A stretch of 64,000 bases of DNA from Fischerella sp. PCC 9605 (GTDB taxonomy: Bacteria > Cyanobacteriota > Cyanobacteriia > Cyanobacteriales > Nostocaceae), in NCBI RefSeq assembly GCF_000517105.1, contig NZ_KI912149.1, positions 446,712 to 510,711 of the forward strand, written 5' to 3'. Positions 11,378 to 20,573 of the stretch are shown in pieces. The notes beneath the pieces are model-generated. The model had not been told where the DNA came from and ran no database searches. It worked only from the letters and a program-made list of their open reading frames with translations. How positions within the stretch are numbered: position 1 is the first letter of the stretch; the number at the start of each line of letters is the position of its first letter. The translations under genes and the position numbers were made by a program.

Positions 11378-12574
11378 TCACCTCGGTAAAGGGATATCAA
11401 CTATAATTTTGCAACCAGAACCAGGAGTGCTATGAATCTGAAATTTTCCTCCTAATGCTAAAGTGCGATCGCGCATACTTTGCAGTCCAAACCCAGTGGT
11501 ATTTTGTCCTAAATCAAAACCTTTACCATTATCTTGAACTATCAATTTTAAATCTTTATTTGTAGCCAGTTCTAGTTTCACTTCTGTAGCTTGAGCGTGT
11601 TTATAAATGTTTGTAAATGATTCTTGAATAATTCGGTAGACAGGAGTACTAATTTCAGGAGGGATGGGACGAGATAGGGTAATTTCACAAATTGGTAAAA
11701 CTCCAGTTGCACGATGCATATTTTCTGCAAGTACTGCTATTGCTTGTTCTAAGGATTGTTCTTGCAAGGGATGAGAGCGCATGGCAGAAACAGATTGCCG
11801 TACATCTTGTAGAGACTTAGAACCCAGTTCTTTTGCTCTTGCTAGGAATGTTTGAGCTTTTTCTGGATTTGTTTGCCACAGCTTTAAAGCAGTCTCTAAT
11901 TGCAGATTCAAAGCAGTGAGAGAATGTCCTAATGAATCGTGTATTTCCCTAGCAATACGATTGCGTTCTTCTAAAGTAGCGTGATTCTCTATTCGCAAAG
12001 CATATTGACTGAGTTTTTTATTGGCAATTGCTAATTCTTCTCGGCTCTGGCGTTCAGATAAAACTGTATTCATCAATAGCAATACAAATAGTAAAGCTAA
12101 TCCGAACATGACTCCAAAGCTAAAATTGATAAACAAAAAACGTTCTTGTGCAGCTGGAGTTAATGGTAAACGATCAAATCTTCGCTTCAATGTTAATAAA
12201 AACAAGACGAAGGATAAAAAGGTAATTATTACACGCCCTTGAATCTGAAAAATTAAGCAACTACGAGTTACTAAAATAACGTATAAAAATGGAAATAGTC
12301 TTGCAGCTCTACCTCCAAAAAATGTAGTGATAATAATCAAAAAAATTTCAATTGCTGTGTAAATTACTTTAGTGAATTTATTACTAGTGGGCAATCTTAA
12401 GCCCATTAAACCAAAAACCGTGAAACTACAAATTATTAATTCGGGAAATTTAGTAGGAAAACGCTGTAAAGGAGATGGTATGAAGGCAATCAAAGCTGCA
12501 CACCCCATTAAGATCCACTCTAAATAAAGCAGAAACCGAAAAGGATGATTTTGAATTGTAATTGGACGGCTCAC
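11378..12574 (-). CDS. Sensor histidine kinase, HisKA_3 (DesK/NarX) type
   Basis: 398 residues. The N-terminal 170 residues form about five to six hydrophobic membrane segments with no large extracytoplasmic domain, so it may sense within the membrane, as DesK does. A linker helix follows, then the H-box [20 protein letters not shown] with His212, then an HATPase with N-box-like TNIYKHAQA and G-boxes DNGKGFD and GFGLQSM. It phosphorylates the adjacent NarL-type regulator. The two genes are joined as one transcript. The gene's own upstream region (12575-13076) carries repeats. Confidence 0.9.
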   Translation of the reverse strand: MSRPITIQNHPFRFLLYLEWILMGCAALIAFIPSPLQRFPTKFPELIICSFTVFGLMGLRLPTSNKFTKVIYTAIEIFLIIITTFFGGRAARLFPFLYVILVTRSCLIFQIQGRVIITFLSFVLFLLTLKRRFDRLPLTPAAQERFLFINFSFGVMFGLALLFVLLLMNTVLSERQSREELAIANKKLSQYALRIENHATLEERNRIAREIHDSLGHSLTALNLQLETALKLWQTNPEKAQTFLARAKELGSKSLQDVRQSVSAMRSHPLQEQSLEQAIAVLAENMHRATGVLPICEITLSRPIPPEISTPVYRIIQESFTNIYKHAQATEVKLELATNKDLKLIVQDNGKGFDLGQNTTGFGLQSMRDRTLALGGKFQIHSTPGSGCKIIVDIPLPR

Positions 12575-13076
12575 AGAAATATACCTCCTATAAAAATAGG
12601 GGCTAGAAGGAACTAGAAACTAGGAAGCAGAGAAGAACTCTCGTTATACCAAATTGTCTTTGCTTGTCATTCTGTAGACGCTTCTGCGGCTTCCCGCAGG
12701 GTGCGACAGCGTAGATGCGCAGCAGCTTCCCGTAGGGTAGAATCTCCCAGATGCTGAGCGTAACGCAGTGAAGCGAAGCATGACACAATACTACTTTCCC
12801 AATAACGAGAAAATCAAAAGTATCTTCACACCCATGACTTTAAAGGTGAGAGTTTACTAACTGTTTTACTTTGCTTGGGAAGCTTTCCCATCAATAGTAA
12901 AGTAAACACAGGTTAATGACAGTCTATCAGTCAATTCAGAAAGCCAGTGAGAACTAGCGTCATAGAAAAAAACATGACTTCAGTCATGGGTGCATACATG
13001 ACTTTCTCCTCATGTGTCTCCTTTGCATCAGTCTCTAGGATGGAGAAAAAGAAACACAAAAGTGTGGAGATTATAA
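12575..13076. other. Intergenic region with GC-rich repeat and a hairpin
   Basis: About 12650-12785 is a mosaic of short repeats (for example GGCTTCCCGCAGGGT and AGCTTCCCGTAGGGTAGA) between GCTTGTCATTCTGTAGA and GAAGCATGAC, shared in style with 24890-25140 and 28340-28640. Near 12877-12891 there is a palindrome TGGGAAGCTTTCCCA. No gene is supported. Promoters for the divergent kinase and LTxxQ genes should lie here. Confidence 0.55.
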
Positions 13077-13544
13077 ATGAAACTTTCTAAATTATTTCTT
13101 ATTGCTGGTGCTGCTGCCCTCAGTTTAACTGCTATACCTTTTGCAGTCAAAGCAGAAACAACCTCTTCTTCATCTCTAATACTCGCACAAACTACAGAAA
13201 CACCAGTCCGAGAAAAAGGCCCTTTCCAACGTTTGGGGCTAACAGATGCACAAAAAAACCAAATGGAAGAGATTCGCCGCAATACCCGCGCTGAAATTGA
13301 TCGGATTCTCACCCCAGAACAGCGTCAACAGCTAGAAACTGCCAGGCAAAATCGTCAAGGAAAGCGTCAAGTTTGGCGGAATTTAAATTTGACTGAAGAA
13401 CAGAGAACCCAAATGCAGCAAATCATGCAGTCTAAGAGATCTCAAATGGAAGCAGTTCTGACTCCCGAACAAAAGCAGCAACTACAAGAGTTCCGGGATA
13501 ATATGCGTTCGCGTCGTCAAAAATTTAATCGTTCCAATCGTTAA
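13077..13544 (+). CDS. Periplasmic LTxxQ (Spy/CpxP-like) protein
   Basis: 155 residues. A signal peptide (MKLSKLFLIAGAAALSLTAI to the site near AVKAE) is followed by a highly charged, helical body. It carries four copies of the LTxxQ motif (LTDAQ, LTPEQ, LTEEQ, LTPEQ) in two similar halves. The enterobacterial relatives Spy and CpxP are periplasmic chaperone or stress proteins. The cyanobacterial function is not known. A paralogue of the same plan lies about 600 bp downstream, so the pair arose by duplication. The end is strongly basic. Confidence 0.7.
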   Translation: MKLSKLFLIAGAAALSLTAIPFAVKAETTSSSSLILAQTTETPVREKGPFQRLGLTDAQKNQMEEIRRNTRAEIDRILTPEQRQQLETARQNRQGKRQVWRNLNLTEEQRTQMQQIMQSKRSQMEAVLTPEQKQQLQEFRDNMRSRRQKFNRSNR

Positions 13545-13618
13545 TAATCTAAAACGATTGATTGAATTGAGGTCATATAAATTACAAATAGGAATGGGTA
13601 CGGGGTTGGTAATACTTA

Positions 13619-13848
13619 GTATTGGGTTTTTCCTAGTCCCCCTTCGGGTAATCTACGAGAACCCGCCCACAAGGGGCGTCTACGCCACTTTCCCATCTGG
13701 CACCAAGCCAAGACGGGAAGTGGAGTGGTCTCACCAGTCCCAAGTCCCTGGTACCCAATACCAAAATTTGTCTGTGGGTAAAGCAAAATTCCATAATTTT
13801 TATGCGTAAAAACCCAATCCCCAATCCCTAATCCCCAGTCCCTTTTAC
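13619..13848. repeat. Dispersed modular repeat, copy 1
   Basis: About 230 bp starting ATTGGGTTTTTCCTAGTCCC and ending in AAAAACCCAATCC plus CCCAATCCC-type repeats. The outer parts are nearly the same as the reverse complement of 28236-28654, while the middle differs in length (about 75 bp of GC-rich module here, about 280 there). The ends carry an 11-bp inverted repeat, ATTGGGTTTTT at 13621-13631 with AAAAACCCAAT at 13808-13818. No transposase or protein is supported inside. The rest of the gap to 14163 holds no clear gene. Confidence 0.7.
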
Positions 13849-14163
13849 GTGTCCATTCCTAATTCTTAGATTTCTTGCAGAAGATGGGTAAAGGATAAAG
13901 GGGAACGGTAAACAATCAGGGAAAAGAGTAAGGAAATTTCTTCTACCTTTGCTCTAAGCTTTAGCTAAATTACTTCCCCTTTAATCTTTAACCCTTTCCT
14001 ACTTCACAGCAAAATAAATAGGATTGGTGAATCCAGTCGGGGTAATATTTTTGACGATATTCCTCAGTAATCGCGGAGTATATTCATCACTTTCTCGGAC
14101 GTGGTATGGGGCAATGAGTTTTTATAATAGTGGAACAAACGGGAGAAATCCGCGAGGCAATAA

Positions 14164-14622
14164 ATGAAGCTCAGAAATTTATCACTAATAGCGGGAGCGA
14201 TCGCTCTTAGTTTATCTGTAATCCCACAACGTTCTGTCCAAGCAGAAATTGCCCCTAAAGCAACACTGCAACTCGCACAAAACCAGCAGCAACCGCAACC
14301 TCAACCACCACGTATAGAATTAACCGATCAACAAAAAACCCAATTGCAACAAATTAATGCCAAAGTCCGCTCCCAAGTTGAGCAGGTTTTGACACCAAAG
14401 CAACGGGAGCAAATTAAGACTGCCATGCAAACAGGTCAGCCTCCCCAACAGGCTTTTGCTGCTTTAAATTTTACCCCACAACAAAAATCCCAATTGCAGC
14501 AAATTTTCGTGTCTATGCGACAGCAGCAGGAAGCAGTTTTGACTCCTCAACAAAAGCAACAACTAGACCAATATCGGCAGAATTTGCAGCGTCAGCGGCA
14601 ACCGCAACAGCAACCAAAATAG
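14164..14622 (+). CDS. Periplasmic LTxxQ (Spy/CpxP-like) protein, second copy
   Basis: 152 residues, the same plan as the gene at 13077-13544: signal peptide MKLRNLSLIAGAIALSLSVI, a Gln/Pro-rich linker, then two helical halves with LTDQQ, LTPKQ, FTPQQ and LTPQQ motifs. It is much richer in Gln (many CAA/CAG codons) and less charged than its neighbour, so the two have diverged in composition. It is probably a periplasmic helical protein. The function in cyanobacteria is unknown. Confidence 0.7.
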   Translation: MKLRNLSLIAGAIALSLSVIPQRSVQAEIAPKATLQLAQNQQQPQPQPPRIELTDQQKTQLQQINAKVRSQVEQVLTPKQREQIKTAMQTGQPPQQAFAALNFTPQQKSQLQQIFVSMRQQQEAVLTPQQKQQLDQYRQNLQRQRQPQQQPK

Positions 14623-14685
14623 TCATCTACTCTAGCTAAAAGTATGGTGGGCTCCTAGCCCACTTTATCCTAAAATCAACCTACA

Positions 14686-15198
14686 ATGCAGGCATTCACC
14701 ACTTCACCTAATCCTACTGTTCGTATTCAAAAGTTTTTAGATTTAGTCGATCGCGTAACAGAAAAACAAGGTCTAAACGTCACTCAAATTGTAGATATAC
14801 AGAAATTACGTTCCCTTCCGATTGGTACTTTTGGCAGAACTTGGGCTGATTTCCTCGATGAAAATAATTTAACACCCTTCACTACGGGTCCCCGTCGCAA
14901 ACAACTCCACGATGGCGTTCACGTCCTCACGGAATACAGCACAGATTATTTGGGTGAAGCAGAAGTACAAGCATTTTTACTAGGAGCAAAATTTAGGTTA
15001 GTTAACCTGCTGCTGGGTTTAGGACTGTTGCGAATGATGAGCAGACAAATGCAGGATCGGCAACAGTTAGATTGGGAGAGGCTATGGCAAGCATACCAAC
15101 GTGGATCTAAGTCCCACTTTGATCCGGATACTTGGCAACCAGAGTTACTTTGGCACTTGCCTTTGAAAGATGTGCAAGCAATTTTTGCAATTTACTAA
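14686..15198 (+). CDS. Coq4-like protein
   Basis: 170 residues. It has the Coq4 signature H-D-x-x-H followed by 11 residues and Glu: HDGVH at 75-79 and E91 in YLGEAEVQAF, which bind a metal in Coq4. LPIGTFGRTWADFLDENNL matches the conserved segment before it. In mitochondria and some bacteria Coq4 acts in ubiquinone synthesis. Cyanobacteria make plastoquinone instead, so the job here is open. Residues about 98-115 (FRLVNLLLGLGLLRMM) are hydrophobic. It lies 63 bp after the second LTxxQ gene and may share its transcript. Confidence 0.7.
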   Translation: MQAFTTSPNPTVRIQKFLDLVDRVTEKQGLNVTQIVDIQKLRSLPIGTFGRTWADFLDENNLTPFTTGPRRKQLHDGVHVLTEYSTDYLGEAEVQAFLLGAKFRLVNLLLGLGLLRMMSRQMQDRQQLDWERLWQAYQRGSKSHFDPDTWQPELLWHLPLKDVQAIFAIY

Positions 15199-15912
15199 AT
15201 CAGGTAAAAGTTAAAAAATAAGCAAACAATGCTTTTTACGAATAACTCAATTTCTGAATTGACAAAGGCAGAATATAGGGGTTTCAATACCCTAAATTTA
15301 TTGATGGGTATTTTATTTTTATATCGTGTTTACTTGAACAATTATAGTGTCGCTTAGGCTGGTAATTGGTAATAGGTCAATACGGTTCAGTTAGTGATGT
15401 TTATTCCTCAGATATCCCCCAACCTAGCTTTTCAAGGGGGCAATACCTATTAATTTCCCCCCTTTTTAAGGGGGGTTAGGGGGGATCTAACCTTAACTGA
15501 ACTGTATTGGATTATAGGTAATTGGTGATTAGTGATTATTATTTTTATTTGCCATTAGCCATCACCTATCTATATTTTATTGGTTATTTACCTGACATGA
15601 TATTACTTGTTATTTTTGACAGCTTGGACAGTTATCAACATCATATATGCTATACCTTCACTATGGGTTCAATGTAAAATTTCATCGTGATTTCATCATT
15701 ATCTGTTAATCTAGAATGTTAGTTACTCAATATATTCCTTGCAAGCAGTCTAATTCACTGACTGTAGTAATCATTCAGAACGCTAATAGATTTCTTCCTC
15801 ATAATTTACTCCCGTATATTGCAAGGAGTATACTGAGTTTTTCTTTTCAAGGCTAAGATTTAAACAGAGAAATAAGTTCATCTCAATTTTTGGCTACTTG
15901 CGAGTTGTGAAC
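15199..15912. other. Intergenic region with inverted-repeat element
   Basis: Over 700 bp without a gene. It contains the element at 15378-15509 and GGTAATTGG/GGTGATTAGTG-type short repeats on both sides. The last ~250 bases before the response regulator are AT-rich and should include its promoter. No metal-box or other operator could be assigned. Confidence 0.5.
15378..15509. repeat. 132-bp element with near-perfect 16-bp terminal inverted repeats
   Basis: CAATACGGTTCAGTTA (15378-15393) is complementary, with one mismatch, to TAACTGAACTGTATTG (15494-15509). The inside carries C-runs, CCCCCCTTTTTAAGGGGGG and GGGGGGATCTAACC. No clean target duplication is seen (AATAGG versus TTATAGG), so it is either an old MITE or a structural palindrome. 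Confidence 0.55.
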
Positions 15913-16617
15913 ATGAGAATTTTGCTAGTGGAAGATGAACCTGATTTAGGCGCAGCAATAAAGCGAGTTCTTAGCCAAGAAAAGTATGTTGTTGACTGGG
16001 TTGTAGATGGTAATGAGGCATGGCTGTATTTAGAGAATAAGTGGACACAATATACGCTGGCTATCTTTGACTGGTTGCTCCCGGGATTATCAGGAGTGGA
16101 ACTGTGTCGAAGATTGCGAATTCAGAAAAATCATCTACCAATATTGATGCTGACAGCTAAGGATGGGATGGAAGATAAGGTAACTGGGCTAGATGCAGGT
16201 GCAGATGATTATTTAGTCAAGCCCTTTGGAATGGCAGAGTTACTGGCACGGTTACGGGCTTTACAAAGGCGATCGCCCCAAATTCAACCGGAAAAGTTAC
16301 AAGTTGCGAACCTCTCTCTTGACTACGGTAGCCGCACTGTCTCGTTCCAACAACCAGAGGGCAACAAGCAAGTAATTCCTTTGACTAACAAAGAATTTCA
16401 GCTTCTAGAGTATTTCATGCGACATCCCAATCAAATTCTCACAAGTGAGCAACTGCGAAATCAGCTTTGGGAAGTGAGTGCAGATACCGCCAGCAATGTA
16501 GTAGCAGCGCAAATGCGGTTGTTGAGAAGACAACTAGCAAAAGTAGATAGTGCTCATTTAATTGAAACCATTTATGGTACTGGCTATCGCCTCAATACCA
16601 GCGATGAACCAAAATAA
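15913..16617 (+). CDS. rppA: OmpR-family response regulator (RppA-like)
   Basis: 234 residues from the ATG at 15913. An upstream TTG at 15898 is less likely. The receiver domain has VEDE, the phospho-acceptor Asp in AIFDWLLPGL (note Trp right after Asp), MLTAKD and VKPF. The C-terminal winged helix includes LTNKEFQLLEYFMRHPNQIL and ETIYGTGYRL. The start (MRILLVEDEPDLGAAIKRVL) closely resembles Synechocystis RppA/NrsR, regulators linked to redox or Ni2+ control of gene expression. The kinase gene overlaps its end by 14 bases. Which signal applies here is not visible. Confidence 0.8.
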   Translation: MRILLVEDEPDLGAAIKRVLSQEKYVVDWVVDGNEAWLYLENKWTQYTLAIFDWLLPGLSGVELCRRLRIQKNHLPILMLTAKDGMEDKVTGLDAGADDYLVKPFGMAELLARLRALQRRSPQIQPEKLQVANLSLDYGSRTVSFQQPEGNKQVIPLTNKEFQLLEYFMRHPNQILTSEQLRNQLWEVSADTASNVVAAQMRLLRRQLAKVDSAHLIETIYGTGYRLNTSDEPK

Positions 16618-17911
16618 GCTGTTTTCTCAGACTCGTTTGCGACTAGCTAGCTGGTATGCTCTGGTCATGGGTTTTATTCTCAGTTTGTGTGGTTGGGGGG
16701 TATACCAAGCAATTGTTCACGCCCACTGGGAAACTTTAGACCGAGAATTGAAAACGGTTGCAGGCACTCTCCACGACACTATAGAAAACGAACTAAAGCA
16801 ACCAGGACGCTTAGAACCAAAGGCGCAAGCACTCTTACCAAAACGCGAAGACAAACATCATATCTTAGGAGCGATTTACCAAGGTAACTACTACATTCGG
16901 CTGTTAGACAATTCTGGACGAGTAGTAGCTATGGCAGGTTTTGAACCTGTGGGATTACCCGTTACGCGGCCTGAAGCAACTTGGCAAAGCCTCAGAGATG
17001 CTAAAGGGAATCACTATCATCAAATATCCCTATCTCTGCATACTCAAAATAATTTGTCTTGGGGATATATGCAAATGGGGCGGAGTCTCCAAGATGTGGA
17101 AACATACCTAACAAATGTGAAGTTAATTTTGTTGTTGGGATTGCCACTGGCTATGGTTTTGGTTGGGGGCGCGAGTTGGTGGTTATCTGGGTTAGCAATG
17201 CAACCTATCTACATTTCATACAAGCAGATCGAGCAGTTTACCGCCGATGCAGCCCATGAGTTACGAACACCTTTGGCAGCAACTCAGGCCACGGTAGAAT
17301 CAGCATTATTCATGCAACACCTGGATGAAAAAGAGGCGAAGGACATCTTAGCAACAGTACAGCGCCAAACGCAACGACTGACACAATTGGTGGCTGATTT
17401 GCTGCTGCTATCTCGAATGGATAGAAAAACAGCACCATTACGACGCGTTCGCTGTAACCTCAATGACATTGTCAACGATCTAGTTGAAGAATTAGCACCA
17501 CTGGCAGTAGCAGCCAAAGTCAAGCTCACATCTAAGATACGAGTACAACAGCCACTGACAGTTGTCGTTGATGAAGACCAGATTTATCGGCTGATTTCTA
17601 ACTTGATTATGAATGGTATTCAATATACACCAGCCAATGGGGAAGTGACTGTTGCCTTAGAACGCAGTACTCATCAAGCTGCGATCGCAGTTAAAGATAC
17701 AGGCATTGGCATTGCTGCAAACGAGCAAAAGCGAATCTTTGACCGATTTTATCGCGTGAATAGCGATCGCTCTCGTAGCACTGGTGGAGCAGGTTTAGGA
17801 TTAGCGATCGCTCAAGCTATTGTGCAGGCACACGGAGGTTATATCCAGGTACAAAGCGAACTGGGTAAAGGTAGCACCTTTATCGTGCGATTGCCTCTAG
17901 AAGCTTCGTAG
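16604..17911 (+). CDS. rppB: Sensor histidine kinase (RppB-like)
   Basis: 435 residues from the ATG at 16604, which overlaps the rppA-like stop by 14 bp. The open frame continues upstream, but only inside rppA. Layout: TM1 (about 14-36), a periplasmic sensor region of about 140 residues, TM2 (LILLLGLPLAMVLVGGASWW), then HisKA with AAHELRTPLAATQ (His near 218) and HATPase with N-box NLIMNGIQYTP, DTGIGIA, FDRFYR and GAGLGLAIA. An HAMP domain is short or absent. It forms a pair with the upstream regulator. Confidence 0.85.
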   Translation: MNQNKLFSQTRLRLASWYALVMGFILSLCGWGVYQAIVHAHWETLDRELKTVAGTLHDTIENELKQPGRLEPKAQALLPKREDKHHILGAIYQGNYYIRLLDNSGRVVAMAGFEPVGLPVTRPEATWQSLRDAKGNHYHQISLSLHTQNNLSWGYMQMGRSLQDVETYLTNVKLILLLGLPLAMVLVGGASWWLSGLAMQPIYISYKQIEQFTADAAHELRTPLAATQATVESALFMQHLDEKEAKDILATVQRQTQRLTQLVADLLLLSRMDRKTAPLRRVRCNLNDIVNDLVEELAPLAVAAKVKLTSKIRVQQPLTVVVDEDQIYRLISNLIMNGIQYTPANGEVTVALERSTHQAAIAVKDTGIGIAANEQKRIFDRFYRVNSDRSRSTGGAGLGLAIAQAIVQAHGGYIQVQSELGKGSTFIVRLPLEAS

Positions 17912-18034
17912 TTTAGCGAACTAGTACCGCTACCTTAGAAGTCAAAAGTTCTTTTGTTCTAACCACTTGTGATAAATCTAACTTGTGGTAAATCTAATAG
18001 TAAAATGCTTTGACTTTGCGGTACATCTAAAATC

Positions 18035-18580
18035 ATGCCAACAAAAAAATCGATCTCATTTTTTCTGGTCTTTCTGGGAGTATTGTCTATCTGTGCATCA
18101 GCAAAAGCTCAAGTTGGCTCTGATTCTACTAAATTACAAGAACAGGTGAATACACAATTGAGTCAAAAAGATTTCCAAGGGGCGAATATATTAGCACAAG
18201 CAAACCGAAGATCTACGTATTGCGATCGCCTAGATACTAGCGACACGACGCTCTATTTTAATACCAATAATCAGAAATCTGTGAGAGTTTTTCGCCCAAG
18301 AAATAATCCAACACAAATATTGATGAATATCTACGATAGCAGAAACCAGGGATCGCGTGCAGAGATAGCATCATGTTCTCCTGCAACGCGAATATCTCAA
18401 CCGTATCAGTTAATCTATAGTACAAATGTCAAAGGCAGTATATACTATGCCACAGTTTTGATTAATAACAAATCTAAGATCCAAGCGAATTTGAAAGCAG
18501 CAAGTCAGAATACAAAAAAAATATTGTGGAATGAACCAGCTTCTGGTGAGGTGACACTAAAACTTAGTATTTCTGAGTAA
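18035..18580 (+). CDS. Hypothetical secreted protein
   Basis: 181 residues with a clear signal peptide (SISFFLVFLGVLSICASAKA) and a mature part with two Cys (in STYCDRL and IASCSPAT), which could form a disulfide. The rest looks beta-rich (VRVFRPRNNPTQILMNIYDS, KGSIYYATVLINNKS). No family recognised. It is monocistronic, and a repeat with CGCAGAGGCTCGC follows at 18585-18635. Confidence 0.6.
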   Translation: MPTKKSISFFLVFLGVLSICASAKAQVGSDSTKLQEQVNTQLSQKDFQGANILAQANRRSTYCDRLDTSDTTLYFNTNNQKSVRVFRPRNNPTQILMNIYDSRNQGSRAEIASCSPATRISQPYQLIYSTNVKGSIYYATVLINNKSKIQANLKAASQNTKKILWNEPASGEVTLKLSISE

Positions 18581-18636
18581 ATTTGAAACGCAGAGGCTCG
18601 CTGAGGTAAACGCAAAGGTTCGCAGAGCTTTGTTGC
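18581..18636. repeat. Dispersed intergenic repeat (AAACGCAGAGGCTCGC type)
   Basis: ATTTGAAACGCAGAGGCTCGC followed by AAACGCAAAGGTTCGCAGAG. Nearly the same sequence stands at 50827-50880. Both lie just after a stop codon region. Non-coding. Confidence 0.6.
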
Positions 18637-18684
18637 AAAAATTTCGCTATGAACTTATGCGAGTTTATACTGGCTTGATTTGTA

Positions 18685-19404
18685 TCAATTCATTCTTGCC
18701 CAACGAGTTCCCTGCCAAATACTTAGAAACAAAGCAGCAGAAACTAAAGCTCCTAAGTTCCACTTTATAGAATTCTTGAGCAATTTTGTTCTCTGAGAAG
18801 ACTGAGTAGCTTTTGTTTGAGTTTGAATTTTTTCTTTAGCTTGAGATATTTGTGACAAAATTTGATTTTTGACTTCTTGAGGATTTTGACCTTCTAATGA
18901 GCGACCTTGGCTTTTCAAAAAATTATTAATCTGTTCAGGTGTAGCTTGGTTCAGTTGCTTTTCCAATTGTTCAGCTTGAGTGAGTTTTTGTTGGGATAAT
19001 ATATTGATTTTACTAACAGTTGTATTAGTGAGTCTAACAGTGTTAGCAATTCCCAAAGGAATGAGTAATAAGAACAATAATGCTAACAATAAAGTTAACC
19101 AAGACAGGAATTTCAAAATCCGGAATTCCCATTCTTTTCTCGAATACTTTTCTCCATAAAATACCAATACAAATCCGATTAAAGGTACAGGTACTCTTTC
19201 AACCAGTGCTCCAAAGGTTTGAAATTCCCAAGCAGGGTTCATAAAGCCTGGCGGTATAAACATCTCAAGAATATCAAACAAGGCTAAGAGTAATAGACCA
19301 TAGCCAAGCACTCGAAATATATTCATAGAATCTGCCATTTTATAGGCAAATTCCTGTAGCTCGTTTAACAAGGGAATTAATTTATCAGTCGTGGGTTTAG
19401 TCAT
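18685..19404 (-). CDS. HpsJ-like membrane protein, cyanoexosortase-associated
   Basis: 239 residues from the ATG at 19404, which has GAGG directly upstream. A GTG at 19413 is also possible. Three hydrophobic segments near the N-terminus (VLGYGLLLLALFDILEMF, VPVPLIGFVLVFYG, LLLALLFLLLIPLG), then a Gln/Lys-rich coiled stretch (about 130-205) and a last membrane helix (LGALVSAALFLSIWQG). This plan fits HpsJ-family proteins, named for hormogonium polysaccharide and often found beside cyanoexosortase. It is the last gene of the leftward sorting cluster. The biochemical role is unknown. Confidence 0.65.
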   Translation of the reverse strand: MTKPTTDKLIPLLNELQEFAYKMADSMNIFRVLGYGLLLLALFDILEMFIPPGFMNPAWEFQTFGALVERVPVPLIGFVLVFYGEKYSRKEWEFRILKFLSWLTLLLALLFLLLIPLGIANTVRLTNTTVSKINILSQQKLTQAEQLEKQLNQATPEQINNFLKSQGRSLEGQNPQEVKNQILSQISQAKEKIQTQTKATQSSQRTKLLKNSIKWNLGALVSAALFLSIWQGTRWARMN

Positions 19405-19453
19405 GTTCCTCACACAATTTTCTTAACACAAATTTTTGATACTTATCACTATC

Positions 19454-19654
19454 CTAAATCTCCCGGCTTAGGAAGTTTTTAAAGTCTTGTAAATTTATAG
19501 GACGAAAAACATATTGATGTTGATATTCATAATCAGATTGATCTGGTTTTGGCTTATTTATATTCGTTGTTAAAAAGACTTTCATTAAAATGAGCATAAT
19601 GCTACCCAAGATTACAGCCAAAAACGGAATTCGCAATTTTTTCCACAGAGTCAT
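19454..19654 (-). CDS. Short cyanoexosortase A-associated protein, possibly truncated
   Basis: 66 residues: one N-terminal membrane anchor (FLAVILGSIMLILMKVFL) and about 40 hydrophilic residues ending NFLSREI. Its start overlaps the exosortase stop by one base (TAATG), so it is translationally coupled. Proteins in this slot next to cyanoexosortase A are, from memory, usually about 200 residues with the same kind of anchor. If so, this one has lost most of its soluble domain. The 40 bases to the next gene hold no continuation of the frame. Confidence 0.55.
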   Translation of the reverse strand: MTLWKKLRIPFLAVILGSIMLILMKVFLTTNINKPKPDQSDYEYQHQYVFRPINLQDFKNFLSREI

Positions 19655-20508
19655 TAATCTTGATTTTTTTGTTCCTGTTGTTGGTGCAGTAAAAAGTAAA
19701 ACAAAACAAATGCCAACACTTCAATCATTCCAAATATCAAGGAACCATCGCCTTCATGCCAGTAAATAAATGCTGGGTAGTTAACTTTTAGTACCATCAC
19801 AGCTAGCAGAGCAACGCGTATCCCATTGATAATGAATCCCAATGCCACAGCCACGAATATTACTAAAACTCTCTGTTTTCGTTTAGTTGGAAACATCAGC
19901 AAACAAATTACAGCGATGCCTAAAAGATAGCAGACAGATTCAATGCCTGAACAGCCCTCATAAACCTTGACACTTCCTGTTGGTAAATTTAAGAAAACTC
20001 CTTGTAGGGACACATCAACACCGCAGTACCAAAGCAGGAAAGCCGAAAATTTAGCCGTCAAGGGAGAAATATCAAACAGAGATGATAGCACTAACTTCGG
20101 AATACCTAAAAAAAACAATATAGTGAGTTCTTGCGAATATTGTTTTAATCCTTTGAAACCAGAAGCTAGCAAACCAAGACCTAGAGCAGAAATCAATGGT
20201 GAGACGCGAATAAAAATTTCAGGTGAATTAACATGATGAAAATTAGCACTTTGCCAAAGCAGATTACCAATCAATAATCCACCTAAAATGCTGGGAAAAA
20301 TTCCACTTTCTAAAGTTAGTTGGTCGCGTTTGTCTTCAAGTAAAGAAACGACGGCTAACAAAAACACTATACTCATTCCTACATGGGCAATATCTCCAGA
20401 TTTCCAGGAAAGAGTTAAGATAATCGCAGTTAAACCGGCTCCTATTCCTAAGAGCCAGAACTGGATATTTTTTAGTGGTTTAATTTCAATTAAGCGGTTA
20501 GCTTTCAT
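19654..20508 (-). CDS. Cyanoexosortase A (membrane transpeptidase-like sorting enzyme)
   Basis: 284 residues with about eight membrane segments. The exosortase/archaeosortase active site is complete: Cys186 in EGCSGIESV, Arg231 in NGIRVALLA and His251 in WHEGDGSLIFG. Exosortases are thought to cut PEP-CTERM proteins near the PEP motif and pass them to the cell surface or an extracellular polymer. The divergent-free neighbourhood fits: a PEP-CTERM protein lies 66 bp upstream on the same strand, with an associated protein and an HpsJ-like protein downstream. Confidence 0.9.
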   Translation of the reverse strand: MKANRLIEIKPLKNIQFWLLGIGAGLTAIILTLSWKSGDIAHVGMSIVFLLAVVSLLEDKRDQLTLESGIFPSILGGLLIGNLLWQSANFHHVNSPEIFIRVSPLISALGLGLLASGFKGLKQYSQELTILFFLGIPKLVLSSLFDISPLTAKFSAFLLWYCGVDVSLQGVFLNLPTGSVKVYEGCSGIESVCYLLGIAVICLLMFPTKRKQRVLVIFVAVALGFIINGIRVALLAVMVLKVNYPAFIYWHEGDGSLIFGMIEVLAFVLFYFLLHQQQEQKNQD

Positions 20509-20573
20509 ATGGAAGACGGAATGAGCAATGAGCAGGATTAGCTTGCCAACTTAGAACTGGAATGATTTAGTAA

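Noticed and set aside
13999-14121. Leftward fragment reading HVRESDEYTPRLLRNIVKNI to a stop
   Set aside because: Protein-like, but only ~40 codons with no start and no family recognised. Might be a gene remnant, too weak to annotate.
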